Origin: G963691835 sp963691835
Lineage (GTDB): Bacteria; Pseudomonadota; Alphaproteobacteria; Thalassobaculales; Thalassobaculaceae
Reading direction: 5' to 3'
DNA length: 64,000 nt
Assembly (NCBI GenBank): GCA_963691835.1
Contig: OY829383.1
Coordinates: 5,402,304-5,466,303, forward strand
Under the pieces are notes generated by a model. That model had not been told where the DNA came from. It worked only from the letters and a program-made list of their open reading frames with translations, and searched no databases. The position numbers and the translations under genes were made by a program. Numbering within the stretch: position 1 is the first letter of the stretch; the number at the start of each line of letters is the position of its first letter. This document shows positions 1-9,343 of this stretch, piece after piece.

Positions 1-615
1 CGCCCGCATGTGCCGTGCATAGGCGGCGATACTCGCAATCGAGAGGGTCGCGACGGGCAAGATCATGTGGTGGACACGGTCGAAGAAGCCACCACCGTCC
101 AGATTGCCCATACCTCCCGCTGGCAGCCAGCCAAGACTGACGGAGAACAGCAGGATCATCAGCAGCGCGAACCAGAACGGCGGCACCGATATGCCGGCAA
201 AGCACGCCAGATTGATGAACCGGTCCGCCAGTGAGCCCGGGTTCCGAGCGGCGATGATCCCGGCAGGCAGGGCGATGGAGAGCGCGAGCCCCAGAGACAG
301 GCTCATCAGTATGAGCGAGTTGCCGAGCCGCGGCAGCAGAACCTCAAGAACCGGTGCATTGAAAAGCCGGGAGTATCCGAAATCCCCATCCACCGCCGCC
401 GCAAGCCAGGCGACGTAGCGTTCGATGATCGGCCGGTCCAGGCCGTATATGGCCTTCAGACGCGCGACATCCTCCGGCGTCACATCCGGGTCGGCCGACA
501 ACATCAGATCGATCGGGTCTCCGGGCATCAAACCGATCAGCACATAGATCAGAAACGACATACCGATCAGAACGGCGGCCGCCTGTGCCAAACGCAGGAT
601 GATGTAGCGGATCAT
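1..615 (-). CDS. Peptide ABC transporter permease, DppB/OppB type (partial)
   Basis: This is the N-terminal 205 codons of an inner-membrane permease; the reading frame is open to the left window edge. The start MIRYIILRLAQ, followed by hydrophobic segments and the phrase GLMPGDPIDL, is typical of the DppB/OppB permeases of dipeptide and oligopeptide importers. Residues about 95-205 look like the beginning of the membrane-spanning transport domain. The gene lies just downstream of a matching substrate-binding protein on the same strand, so both probably belong to one uptake operon whose second permease and ATPases lie outside the window. The exact substrate cannot be told from sequence. Confidence 0.9.
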   Translation of the reverse strand, partial: MIRYIILRLAQAAAVLIGMSFLIYVLIGLMPGDPIDLMLSADPDVTPEDVARLKAIYGLDRPIIERYVAWLAAAVDGDFGYSRLFNAPVLEVLLPRLGNSLILMSLSLGLALSIALPAGIIAARNPGSLADRFINLACFAGISVPPFWFALLMILLFSVSLGWLPAGGMGNLDGGGFFDRVHHMILPVATLSIASIAAYARHMRA

Positions 616-661
616 TCAATCCTCGACGGAGCGTTGGGATGGGGCCCGACGGAGGGCGGCG

Positions 662-2368
662 TCACTCGACACGCCACTCCTCAATCCAAAGCGTCGTCGT
701 GTATTGGTGTCCAGTTGGCTCAATTCCCTTTAACCAACTCGGCACAATGAACGGCTGCGCCCGGAAATAGAGGGGCAGCACCGGCAGATCCGAGGCGTAG
801 TACCTTTGAAGGTCCCCAAACATCGACTTCCGCTCATCCGGATCCAACTCGACCTCGATGGCATCCAGCAGGTCGTCGACCGCCGGGTTGCTGTAACCGG
901 TCGCATTCTGGCCGGACCAGTTGTTCGCCTCGGTCGGGATGTAGTCGGAATGCAGGACCGTCTTCGGCACACGTTCCGGCGAGGATAGCCAGGCAAACAT
1001 GGCCAGCCCCGTGAACTTGCGTTTGCGCACCGTCTCCCCGAAGAAGACCCGCGCGGGCTCGTTCCGGATGCGGACATCAATCCCCACCCGCTTCCAGTAG
1101 CTTTGCAGGACCTGCTGCACCAACTCCCGCGCCCTGTTACCGGCCGTGGTCATGATCTCCAAGGCCAGCGGCTCACCGGCCGCATTGTGGCGGATGCCGC
1201 GCTTACGCTCCGTCCACCCGGCCTCGTCCAGGAGCTTGTTCGCGGCGTCCGGGTCGAACGGATACTTGGGCACGTCGTCGGTATGAATCCGGTCGAGCGG
1301 GTGAACGTTGGTGTCCGCAACACCTTGTTTGCCACCGAATAGCTTCTCGCTGATGGCCGCCCGGTCGAGCGCGTGGAGCAAGGCGCGACGCACGCGCACA
1401 TCCGACAAAATGGGATTGTCGAGGTTCAGGTCGATGTGCTCGTAGACCAGTCCCTGCACGTACTCGATATCGAACTTGCCCCCGTGCCGTTTCTCGAAAG
1501 CGAGGGCCTGATCCAACGTCAGGCCCATCTCACCGGCGATGTAGTCGATGGCGCCCGAGAGGAGGTTCGCCTCAAGCGCCGTTGTCTTCTCGATAGTGCG
1601 TACGACGATCTCGTCGAACGCAGGGGCCTTGCCCTTCCAGGTTTCGTTCCGGGTCAGCACCACATGGCTGCCCTTTTCGATCTCCTTAAGCCGGTAAGGT
1701 CCATTCCAAAGACCGGGGTTGGTCGGGTCGGTCTCGTAAAGGCTCTGCAAGCGATACTCACGCGGATCCTGGAACCGGTCCCGTTCCAGATGGGCCGGCA
1801 AGGGCGTGAACGCGCCACTCAAGCTGTACCGGTAGGCGACCTTCTCCTCGACAACGATGAACGTCTTGGCGTCCACGACTTCAATGTCGATGATTTCCTC
1901 GAACGATTTCTGGCTGGCGACCCCGCTCTCCGGATGTCGCCCGACCTCCCACGCAAACACCACATCGGCCGTAGTGACCGGCGTACCGTCGCCCCAAAAG
2001 AGGTCATCCTTGAGGGTGTAGGTGGTCCGGACACCCGTATTGCCGGCCGGAACGTCAGTTTTAGGATCCCTAACCGTCCAAGTCTCCGCCCGGCCATTCT
2101 CGAAAGTCGGCAGTTCCGTGCACAGCATGCATCGGTCCAACCAGTCCTTACCAACGATCGCCGTGGGCCGAACCATGGCCGCCAGCACATAAGACTTTGC
2201 CAGCATCGATCCGATGTAGGGGTTCAGCGTCGCCGGGAACTGCGTCATACCGATGACGAGGCGTTTGCGGTCCTGCGCATCCGCACGATTCGCATCACCC
2301 ATCGGCCCGAGCAACAGCAGTCCAAACACCGCCGCCAAGACCAAGACCCGTCGCCCGAAAGCCCTCAT
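662..2368 (-). CDS. Peptide ABC transporter substrate-binding protein (SBP family 5)
   Basis: This periplasmic binding protein of 568 residues belongs to the extracellular solute-binding family 5 (peptides, nickel, opines). The N-terminus MRAFGRRVLVLAAVF is a signal peptide, with probable cleavage after ADA near residue 31. Family features are VIGMTQFPATLNP at the mature N-terminus, FWGDGTPVTTADVVF, and ALLHALDRAAI in the middle. I chose the ATG at 2368 because GGAGGA lies 7 bases before it; a GTG seven codons upstream has no such site. It precedes the permease gene by 46 bases, so the pair is probably cotranscribed. The ligand is not known. Confidence 0.9.
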   Translation of the reverse strand: MRAFGRRVLVLAAVFGLLLLGPMGDANRADAQDRKRLVIGMTQFPATLNPYIGSMLAKSYVLAAMVRPTAIVGKDWLDRCMLCTELPTFENGRAETWTVRDPKTDVPAGNTGVRTTYTLKDDLFWGDGTPVTTADVVFAWEVGRHPESGVASQKSFEEIIDIEVVDAKTFIVVEEKVAYRYSLSGAFTPLPAHLERDRFQDPREYRLQSLYETDPTNPGLWNGPYRLKEIEKGSHVVLTRNETWKGKAPAFDEIVVRTIEKTTALEANLLSGAIDYIAGEMGLTLDQALAFEKRHGGKFDIEYVQGLVYEHIDLNLDNPILSDVRVRRALLHALDRAAISEKLFGGKQGVADTNVHPLDRIHTDDVPKYPFDPDAANKLLDEAGWTERKRGIRHNAAGEPLALEIMTTAGNRARELVQQVLQSYWKRVGIDVRIRNEPARVFFGETVRKRKFTGLAMFAWLSSPERVPKTVLHSDYIPTEANNWSGQNATGYSNPAVDDLLDAIEVELDPDERKSMFGDLQRYYASDLPVLPLYFRAQPFIVPSWLKGIEPTGHQYTTTLWIEEWRVE

Positions 2369-2398
2369 GCCGTCGTCCTCCGCCAACACAACCGCAGA

Positions 2399-3022
2399 CT
2401 AGGTCAAAGGTATGTCGCCAACGTGTTCCTTGAAGGCCGGGCGAGCGGCAATTCGTGCGAACCAACCCTCCATGTTCGGGGTCGACGGCCGGTCATCAAC
2501 CAAGGACAGATAACGATAGATTTGAATGGCGACTGGAATGTCGGCCATGGTGAGACTGCTACCCATCAGAAAGTCCCGGCCGGTCAGTCGCTTCTCAAGA
2601 ATTGCGGCAACCGGCACCATGTCTTGGATGGCTTGGTTGATGACCGCGTGGTTCCGTTCGGCCTCGGGGGTCCGGACCAGGCCCCAGAAGATCGGCGTCA
2701 TCAAGGGCAGAACCGTGGTCTGCTGCCAGTCCATCCAACGATCCGCGTCCGCGTATGTCTTCGGATCTGTCGGGGCGAGAGTGTCACGACCGTGGAGCCC
2801 GGCGAGATAGCGAACAATCGCGTTCGATTCCCAAAGAACAAAGCCGTCGTCAATGATCGTCGGAACCCGCGAGTTCGGGTTCATCTCAAGATAGTCCGGG
2901 TCCTTCGTGCGACCGAACGATCCTCCGACATCCTCCCGATCGAACGGCAACGACATCTCGCCGCAAGCCCAGGTCACCTTCTGCACATTGGCCGAGTTGG
3001 CGCGGCCCAGGATTTTAAGCAT
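2399..3022 (-). CDS. Glutathione S-transferase family protein
   Basis: A cytosolic GST of 207 residues, the usual family length. The N-terminal thioredoxin-like domain (about 1-80) includes SANVQKV, where the Ser is the likely glutathione-activating residue, NPNSRVPTI with the conserved cis-proline, and ESNAIVRYLAG, which binds the glutathione gamma-glutamyl group. The rest is the all-helical second domain. Such enzymes conjugate or reduce electrophiles with glutathione; the substrate here is unknown. The start has GGAGAG five bases upstream. It follows pyrE by only 18 bases and is probably cotranscribed with it. Confidence 0.88.
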   Translation of the reverse strand: MLKILGRANSANVQKVTWACGEMSLPFDREDVGGSFGRTKDPDYLEMNPNSRVPTIIDDGFVLWESNAIVRYLAGLHGRDTLAPTDPKTYADADRWMDWQQTTVLPLMTPIFWGLVRTPEAERNHAVINQAIQDMVPVAAILEKRLTGRDFLMGSSLTMADIPVAIQIYRYLSLVDDRPSTPNMEGWFARIAARPAFKEHVGDIPLT

Positions 3023-3040
3023 TTTTACTCTCCGATTACG

Positions 3041-3739
3041 TCATCCGGCCTCGGCGGACTCTCCGAAACCGGCACGATCCGCCCATCCGTCCGGGTCATC
3101 CAGGAAGGAGCGGACCTGACCGATCTGTTCTTCCGTGTAACCACGCTTGGCCGCGACGGAGAGAACGTCCCACCATGTACACAGCCCGTGGAGAGAGATC
3201 CCCATATCCGAAAGCCGTTTGGTGCCTTCTGGAAAGCTGCCGTAGTGAAACACCACAAAGCAGTGTGCGACCTCAGCACCGGCTTCTCGCAATCCTTCGA
3301 CAAAGCCGATCTTGCTACCACCGTCGGTCGCCAGATCCTCAACCAACAGAACCCGTGCCCCCTCGGGGAACGTCCCCTCGATCCGGGCATTGCGCCCGAA
3401 ACCCTTGGGCTTCTTTCTGACGTAAAGCATCGGAAGGCCAAGGCGGTCGGCAATCCAGGCCGCGAACGGGATGCCGGCGGTCTCACCACCCGCAACAGCG
3501 TCGAAAGCTTCCACGCCGGCCGTCGCCTCGAGCATCTCAACCCCAAGCTCCATCAGCCTGGACCGCGCACGGGGGAAGGAGATGATCTTGCGGCAGTCCA
3601 CATAAACCGGGCTCTTGCGGCCGGACGTGAATGTGAAGGGCTCCTCCGGCCGGATGTGAACCGCCTCGATCTCAAGCAGAATGCCCGCGGCAATCTCTGC
3701 CGGCGTCTGACGAAAATCTGGTGAGATCGTTCCGCTCAT
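3041..3739 (-). CDS. pyrE: Orotate phosphoribosyltransferase
   Basis: The enzyme joins orotate and PRPP to form orotidine monophosphate in de novo pyrimidine synthesis. The protein has 232 residues. Features are FTFTSGRKSPVYVDCRK near the N-terminus, the loop YVRKKPKGFGRNA, and the PRPP-binding motif VLLVEDLATDGGSK. The frame runs 51 codons further upstream, but the ATG at 3739 is the better start because CGGAGGACAGT precedes it and the family homology begins just after it. The gene is divergent from the radical SAM gene, with a 245-base spacer that holds a promoter for that neighbour. Confidence 0.93.
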   Translation of the reverse strand: MSGTISPDFRQTPAEIAAGILLEIEAVHIRPEEPFTFTSGRKSPVYVDCRKIISFPRARSRLMELGVEMLEATAGVEAFDAVAGGETAGIPFAAWIADRLGLPMLYVRKKPKGFGRNARIEGTFPEGARVLLVEDLATDGGSKIGFVEGLREAGAEVAHCFVVFHYGSFPEGTKRLSDMGISLHGLCTWWDVLSVAAKRGYTEEQIGQVRSFLDDPDGWADRAGFGESAEAG

Positions 3740-3905
3740 ACTGTCCTCCGAGGTCTGCACCCTTCTAGACGCCCGTCTGCGGCGGGACAACTCCCGACAC
3801 CTGCGATAGAGCTTGGAAGCAGGATCTCCGCCTTGGCATGCGCGTTGCTTGACCTCTTGAAGCGAAACCAGAGAGCTCACCCAATCGCACAAATCGGCCG
3901 AATCC

Positions 3906-3934
3906 TTGAGTTGATAGGCAAACTGACCTATGAT
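3906..3934 (+). promoter_or_regulatory. Putative sigma70 promoter of the radical SAM gene
   Basis: TTGAGT at 3906-3911 and TATGAT at 3929-3934 are separated by exactly 17 bases and lie about 50 bases before the radical SAM start. The match is by eye. The remainder of the pyrE / radical SAM spacer (3740-3984) shows no gene. Confidence 0.5.
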
Positions 3935-3984
3935 TCCGGACGGTCGTAGTAAGCGGCTGCAGGAGAAGGGACTAGAACGGGACC

Positions 3985-6075
3985 ATGACTACGTCTTTAG
4001 ACTTGGCCTTTGTCGATTTGACCCATACAGGCCAAGGCGTCCAAGCGAACAACACCCCGTTATCGGTTGGATTTATTGCCGCCGCCGCGAAAGCGCGGTT
4101 TGGTGATAGCGTATCGATTCGTCTGTTCAAGTATCCGGAGGCGCTGAGCGACTACCTCGCCACGACGACACCGGATTTGATCGCTTTCTCCAACTACATG
4201 TGGAACGAGAACCTCCATCGGTTCTATGCGAGCCAGATCAAGACGCATTCTCCAGACACGATCACGGTCTTCGGCGGCCCCAACTATCCGATCGATCTGG
4301 ATGAACAGGCCGAGTATCTCCGCGGCCGGACGGATATCGATTTCTACGTCGATGGTGAGGGCGAAACGCCTTTTGTCGAGCTTCTGTCCGCCCTCATCGA
4401 TGCGGATATGGACGCCTCGAGCTTCAAAGCAACGCGGGTAGAGCTGGACAACATCCACTACTACGACGGAGACACCTTCGTCGCCGGTCCGCTCCAAGCA
4501 CGAATCAAGATTCTGGATGAGGCCCTGCCCTCCCCCTACCTCACCGGATTAATGGACGAATTCCTGGACGAGACGCTGTCACCAATCGTCCAGACCTCCC
4601 GCGGCTGTCCCTATAGCTGCGCGTTCTGTCACGACGGCATTTCCTACATGACGAAAACGAAACGCTTCAGCCAGGAGCGGATCGACGAGGAACTCCGCTA
4701 CATCGCCGATCGATCAACGGTGCCCACGCTAACGGTGGCGGACCTCAATTGGGGCATGTTCCCCGGCGACATCGACACCGCCAAGCTTCTCGCCGGGTTC
4801 CGGGAGGATCGGGGCTGGCCGCGCTTCATCGCGTCGGCCACAGCCAAGAACCAGAAGAAGCGCGTCATCGAGATGGCCGAGATTCTTGGCGACGCCATGC
4901 ATCTCGGCGCGTCCATCCAGTCCACAGACGAAGGCGTGCTAAAGAACATCAAGCGCAGCAATATTGAGATCTCCGCCATCGTGCAAATGGCGCAACTGGC
5001 AGAGGGCAACAGTTCGACCTTTACGGAGATCATTCTCGGGTTGCCGGGCGACACCAAAGAGAAGCATGTGAAGTCGGTGACCGACATGCTGGATACCGGC
5101 ATTCAGGACATCCGGACGTTCCAATTCATCCTCCTGCCGGGAACCGAAGGGGCGAACAATGACAGCCGGGACTCATATGAGTACGTGACCCGGCACCGCG
5201 TCCTGCCACGGTGCTTCGGCGAATACACGGTCTACGGCAACCCCGAGCCAATCGCGGAGATCCACGAGATCTGCGTCGCCAACAACACACTGTCGTTCGA
5301 TGATTATCTCGAGTGCCGGCGTTTGAATCTGTCGCTGTCGATCTTCAATAACGGCAATATCTTCGACGACCTGTTCAACGTGGCGGGTGCGCTGGGAATC
5401 GCCCGGTCCGAATTCATCATGCGCATCCACGAGAACGCACAGGCGGCGGACGGCAAGATCCGCGAGATCTATGAAGGGTTCATCGAGGACGAATTGAAGA
5501 ACCTCTGGGACGACAAGGACCGGCTGTCCGACTTCGTCCACAACCCCAAGAACATTCACCGCTATCTCGTGGGCGAGTATGGCTCGAACCAGATCTTCCG
5601 GTTCCGTGCCGAGGCCATCTTCCTCGCGCTGGATGAGGTCGTTGCCGTCGTGTCCGGTACCCTAAAGAGCCTTCTGAAAGAGCGAGGGGTGTTGGATGCT
5701 GATCTGTCTGCCTTCATCGGGGACTACGAACGGCTCTTCCTGGCGGAGAAGAGCGATCTGACCGATGTGGACAAGCAGATCGACATCTCCTCCCGCTTCG
5801 ACTTCCGGAGCCTCGAAAGCGTCAAGTACCACCGGGACCCGCGGACGCTGATGACGGACGACGAGGTGACCTTCACCATCGGCCACACCGAGTACCAGAA
5901 AGAAGTGAAGCGGAACTACTTCGCGGGCTTCGGTACGGACATCAGCGGCCTCACCTACTTCATCCACCGAAATCCCGCGCGGTTGCTGTACCGGGAAATC
6001 GTCGCGGTGGAGTCCGTGGCCGTTCTGGACAACGCCAAAAGCGGCGCCACACCGGAGATCGTGGCAGCGGAGTAG
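3985..6075 (+). CDS. B12-binding radical SAM protein
   Basis: This 696-residue protein has a cobalamin-binding-like Rossmann domain (about 1-150, with VFGGPNYP and VDGEGETPF) followed by a radical SAM core. The iron-sulfur motif CxxxCxxC is complete at Cys208, Cys212 and Cys215 in GCPYSCAFCHDG. The phrase EIILGLPGDTKEKH is usual for the core of this subfamily (compare BchE and MiaB-like enzymes). About 300 further residues follow that I do not recognise. Such proteins often methylate unactivated carbons or rearrange rings. No biosynthetic partner genes lie nearby, so the substrate is unknown. It stops four bases from the convergent alcohol dehydrogenase. Confidence 0.82.
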   Translation: MTTSLDLAFVDLTHTGQGVQANNTPLSVGFIAAAAKARFGDSVSIRLFKYPEALSDYLATTTPDLIAFSNYMWNENLHRFYASQIKTHSPDTITVFGGPNYPIDLDEQAEYLRGRTDIDFYVDGEGETPFVELLSALIDADMDASSFKATRVELDNIHYYDGDTFVAGPLQARIKILDEALPSPYLTGLMDEFLDETLSPIVQTSRGCPYSCAFCHDGISYMTKTKRFSQERIDEELRYIADRSTVPTLTVADLNWGMFPGDIDTAKLLAGFREDRGWPRFIASATAKNQKKRVIEMAEILGDAMHLGASIQSTDEGVLKNIKRSNIEISAIVQMAQLAEGNSSTFTEIILGLPGDTKEKHVKSVTDMLDTGIQDIRTFQFILLPGTEGANNDSRDSYEYVTRHRVLPRCFGEYTVYGNPEPIAEIHEICVANNTLSFDDYLECRRLNLSLSIFNNGNIFDDLFNVAGALGIARSEFIMRIHENAQAADGKIREIYEGFIEDELKNLWDDKDRLSDFVHNPKNIHRYLVGEYGSNQIFRFRAEAIFLALDEVVAVVSGTLKSLLKERGVLDADLSAFIGDYERLFLAEKSDLTDVDKQIDISSRFDFRSLESVKYHRDPRTLMTDDEVTFTIGHTEYQKEVKRNYFAGFGTDISGLTYFIHRNPARLLYREIVAVESVAVLDNAKSGATPEIVAAE

Positions 6076-6079
6076 CCTG

Positions 6080-7249
6080 CTACCGGTTCGCCGACCAAAC
6101 CTGTTTGTAGAGATCGACAATCTCCGCGTGCTCCGGCACCCGGGGATTGTTGCCGTGGCTACCGGACGCGATGCACTGGCTTGCCATGGTGTCCAACACC
6201 CCCATGAACGCGTCCTCCGCGATGCCGAAGCCGGCGGGGGTTGGAACCTCCAAGTCCTCGTTCAGTTTGTACAGCTCGTCCAAGAGTTTCGCTGCGGCGG
6301 CCTCGTCACCGTCGCCCGCCGTTGCCACGCCGATCAGGCGCCCGGCCTCCGCATACCGGTCCATTGCCTCGCCGAGGGAAAACTTGGTGATGGTCGGCAG
6401 AAGCATTGCGTTCGACAGACCGTGCGGCACATGGAAGTGGGCCCCGATCGGACGGCTCATGCCGTGGACCAACGCCACGGACGCATTGGAGAACGCAATC
6501 CCAGCCTGAGTGGCGCCGAGCATCATGGCTTCCCGTGCCGCCCGGTTGTCGGGCTCAAAGCAGGCGGTCCGCAGATTGGCCCCGATGCCCCGCATCGCCG
6601 CAACGGCCATGGAGTCGGAGTACGGATTGCGCTTTCTGCTGACGAAAGCCTCAAGCGCGTGGGTGAAACTGTCGATGCCCGTATCGGCCGTCAGACGAAA
6701 CGGTTTCTTCATGGTGAGTTCGAAGTCGACGATCGCCGCGTCCGCCTGGGCGCCCAGACACATGATCAGCATCTTCTCGTCGGTCTCCACATCCGTGATG
6801 ACCGTGGCCCGAGTGACCTCGGACCCCGTACCGGCCGTCGTCGGAATGCAAATCAACGGAACGGCGGAGGTGTCCTCGCCATTGGGGACCTTGTAGTCCC
6901 GCATGACGCCACCGTGGGCCGCGAGGATGTTCATCGCTTTCGCTGTATCCATGGGCGAGCCGCCGCCGAACCCGATCATGCCGTCGAAGTCGCCGTCTTT
7001 CAGTGCTGTGACCCCAGCCTCGACGACCGTGGTTGTGGGATCGGGAACCGTCTCCGAGAAAACATCGTAGGCGACGCCGGCGGACGATAATGGGTCCGTC
7101 AAGGCTGAGATCATGCCCGACGACATCATGAAAGGGTCTGTCACAATCAGGGGTTTCGTGACACCGAGTCGCCCCATGACCGTAGCGATTTCCGCGATGA
7201 CGCCGCCACCAATCGACATGACCCGTGGGCCGAAAATCATCGCTGCCAT
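6080..7249 (-). CDS. Iron-containing alcohol dehydrogenase (group III)
   Basis: An NAD(P)-dependent dehydrogenase of 389 residues, the normal family length. The nucleotide-binding motif GGGSPMD is at 95-101. Metal-binding residues are in DSFTHALEAF and in the two histidine stretches HGMSRPIGAHFHVPHG. The frame is open for 113 codons upstream, but those would overlap the divergent antiporter gene; the ATG at 7249 has GGGAGGAG seven bases before it and is the better start. The substrate may be a primary alcohol or an aldehyde such as lactaldehyde or 1,3-propanediol; sequence alone does not decide. Confidence 0.9.
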   Translation of the reverse strand: MAAMIFGPRVMSIGGGVIAEIATVMGRLGVTKPLIVTDPFMMSSGMISALTDPLSSAGVAYDVFSETVPDPTTTVVEAGVTALKDGDFDGMIGFGGGSPMDTAKAMNILAAHGGVMRDYKVPNGEDTSAVPLICIPTTAGTGSEVTRATVITDVETDEKMLIMCLGAQADAAIVDFELTMKKPFRLTADTGIDSFTHALEAFVSRKRNPYSDSMAVAAMRGIGANLRTACFEPDNRAAREAMMLGATQAGIAFSNASVALVHGMSRPIGAHFHVPHGLSNAMLLPTITKFSLGEAMDRYAEAGRLIGVATAGDGDEAAAAKLLDELYKLNEDLEVPTPAGFGIAEDAFMGVLDTMASQCIASGSHGNNPRVPEHAEIVDLYKQVWSANR

Positions 7250-7423
7250 CGCCTTGCTCCTCCCCGCCGCGTCCCGCTCGCGCTGCTTGTTCGGGACCAT
7301 ACAAAGCGGACGCCCGTCGAACAACCGGCCCGGCTTCGTCCCCGACACAGGATTTTCATCGGAATCATGGTATCTTAGCGACAGAATAGGGCTATTCGGG
7401 CACAGAAAGGAAAAGCACCACGT

Positions 7424-9313
7424 ATGGAGATTCTGGACGAAGCCGTAATCTTCCTGGTTGCTGCCGTGATCGCGGTCCCGATCTTCACGCGGCTCGGCCT
7501 CGGCTCCATCCTCGGATATCTGCTGGCGGGGCTGATCATTGGGCCCTATGCGGCGGGTCTCGTCCACGACCCGGAGGCGATCCTCCACTTCGCCGAGTTT
7601 GGTGTCGTCCTGCTCCTGTTCCTCATCGGATTGGAGTTGCAGCCCTCACGCCTCATCAGCCTTCGGCGCCCCGTATTCGGTATGGGCGGCGCGCAGGTTG
7701 CCATCACCGCAGCCGCCATCGCTGCGGCCCTCGTCTTCATGGGGGTTGAGTTGCGGGCCGCGATTGTGACGGGCCTCGCCCTTGGTCTGTCGTCAACGGC
7801 CATTGCGGTCCAAATGCTGTCGGAGCGTCATCAGCTCCGCTCCCGGCATGGCCGCGTCGCGTTCTCCATACTTTTGTTCCAGGACATGGCGGTTATCCCG
7901 CTGCTCGCTGTGATCCCACTGCTCTCCGTCGCCGAAGGTATGGAGAGGATGAGCGTCGACTGGATGCAGATCGGCGTAGCCGTGGTGGCCGTGGGCGGCA
8001 TCATGCTCGCGGGCCGGTTCCTGGTGAAACCGTTTCTCGCCTATGTGACCAAACTCCACATCCATGAAATCTTCACCGCATCCGCCCTTCTGGTCGTGAT
8101 CGGCACTGCGGTCTTGATGGATGCGGTTGGGCTGTCCATGGCACTCGGCGCTTTCCTGGCGGGTGTCATCCTTTCGGAATCCGAGTACAGGCACGCGCTT
8201 GAGGCAGACATCGAGCCGTTCAAGGGCCTGTTGATGGGCCTGTTCTTCATCGCCGTTGGCATGTCCGTCGATCTGCCGCTGCTGATCGCGGAACCACTCT
8301 GGATCGCAACTGCCGTGGTCGGGTTGTTCGCGCTTAAGGCATCCATCCTGTTCATCATCGGACGCCTGGCCCGGCTCGACCGGTCGAACGCCGTTCGTCT
8401 TGCGGTGAGCCTGGGCCAGGGTGGGGAGTTCGCTTTCGTGCTTCTGGGCGCGGCCGCGATGAGTGGCGTTGTCTCCGATCCGTGGCGAGACCGGATCATC
8501 CTGGTCGTCGCCGCATCAATGATCCTGACCCCTATCCTGTACGCCCTCGTGGAGTGGGTTATCGCCCACCTTCCGAAACCAGCCGTGGCACCCGAGTACG
8601 ATCGGATCGAGAACGAGGGCAGCCGGGTGATCATCGCTGGCTTCGGCCGGACGGGGCAAATCGTCGGCCGGACGTTCCGGATGCGCGGCATTCCCTTCAC
8701 GGCCCTCGACAACAACTTCGAACAGATCGACGTGGTGCGGCGGTTCGGCAACAAGATCTACTACGGCGATCCCACCCGGCTGTCGGTACTCCGAGCGGCC
8801 GGGGCGGGATCGGCGGATGTCCTGGTTCTGACTGTGGATGACGTTTCCTCATCGATCACAGTCGTTGAGCTGGTTCGTCAGAACTTCCCGAACCTGAAGA
8901 TCTACGCGCGCGCCTACGACCGGAACCACGCCTACGCGTTGCTGGAACGGGGTGTGGACCGGGTTGTGCGGGAAACGTTCGACGGCAGCCTGGAGATCGC
9001 CCGTCATGCGCTGCAGGGCGCTGGGATCGCGGCACCCGAGGCACGGGAGTTGGTGGACCAGTTCCGGGAACACGACGAGAAGCTGCTCCGCGATCAGGTC
9101 CAGATCGCTGAGGACGAACACGCCCTCATCGAGAGTGCACGGGAGGCGGCCATGCATCTCGAAGGGCTGTTCAAACAGGACCGGGATGATTCCGAAGAGA
9201 CATCGAAGCCCGTTGTCAGTCCGGCCAATTCCGACGCCGCAGTAGCGGACCACGGCTCCGAAACCGCGAATGGCGATGCCTCATCGTCGGAGCCCGAGCG
9301 CCAGTCGGCCTGA
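7424..9313 (+). CDS. Monovalent cation:proton antiporter-2 (KefB/KefC type)
   Basis: An inner-membrane K+/H+ (or Na+/H+) exchanger of 629 residues. Residues 1 to about 390 form some 12-13 membrane segments of the CPA2 family, beginning with GSILGYLLAGLIIGP. A cytoplasmic TrkA-N (RCK) domain begins near residue 400, with the dinucleotide-binding motif GFGRTGQ. After about 530 there is a charged helical stretch and an acidic Ser/Ala-rich tail. In Kef systems this domain gates efflux in response to glutathione adducts or NADH. No KefF/KefG subunit gene is adjacent. The gene is divergent from the alcohol dehydrogenase. Confidence 0.9.
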   Translation: MEILDEAVIFLVAAVIAVPIFTRLGLGSILGYLLAGLIIGPYAAGLVHDPEAILHFAEFGVVLLLFLIGLELQPSRLISLRRPVFGMGGAQVAITAAAIAAALVFMGVELRAAIVTGLALGLSSTAIAVQMLSERHQLRSRHGRVAFSILLFQDMAVIPLLAVIPLLSVAEGMERMSVDWMQIGVAVVAVGGIMLAGRFLVKPFLAYVTKLHIHEIFTASALLVVIGTAVLMDAVGLSMALGAFLAGVILSESEYRHALEADIEPFKGLLMGLFFIAVGMSVDLPLLIAEPLWIATAVVGLFALKASILFIIGRLARLDRSNAVRLAVSLGQGGEFAFVLLGAAAMSGVVSDPWRDRIILVVAASMILTPILYALVEWVIAHLPKPAVAPEYDRIENEGSRVIIAGFGRTGQIVGRTFRMRGIPFTALDNNFEQIDVVRRFGNKIYYGDPTRLSVLRAAGAGSADVLVLTVDDVSSSITVVELVRQNFPNLKIYARAYDRNHAYALLERGVDRVVRETFDGSLEIARHALQGAGIAAPEARELVDQFREHDEKLLRDQVQIAEDEHALIESAREAAMHLEGLFKQDRDDSEETSKPVVSPANSDAAVADHGSETANGDASSSEPERQSA

Positions 9314-9343
9314 CGCATGTGCCCGGCGGCACCTCGCCTCCGT

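Noticed and set aside
1373..3724. A 783-codon open frame on the plus strand
   Set aside because: It crosses three well-supported minus-strand genes (binding protein, GST, pyrE) and resembles no protein.
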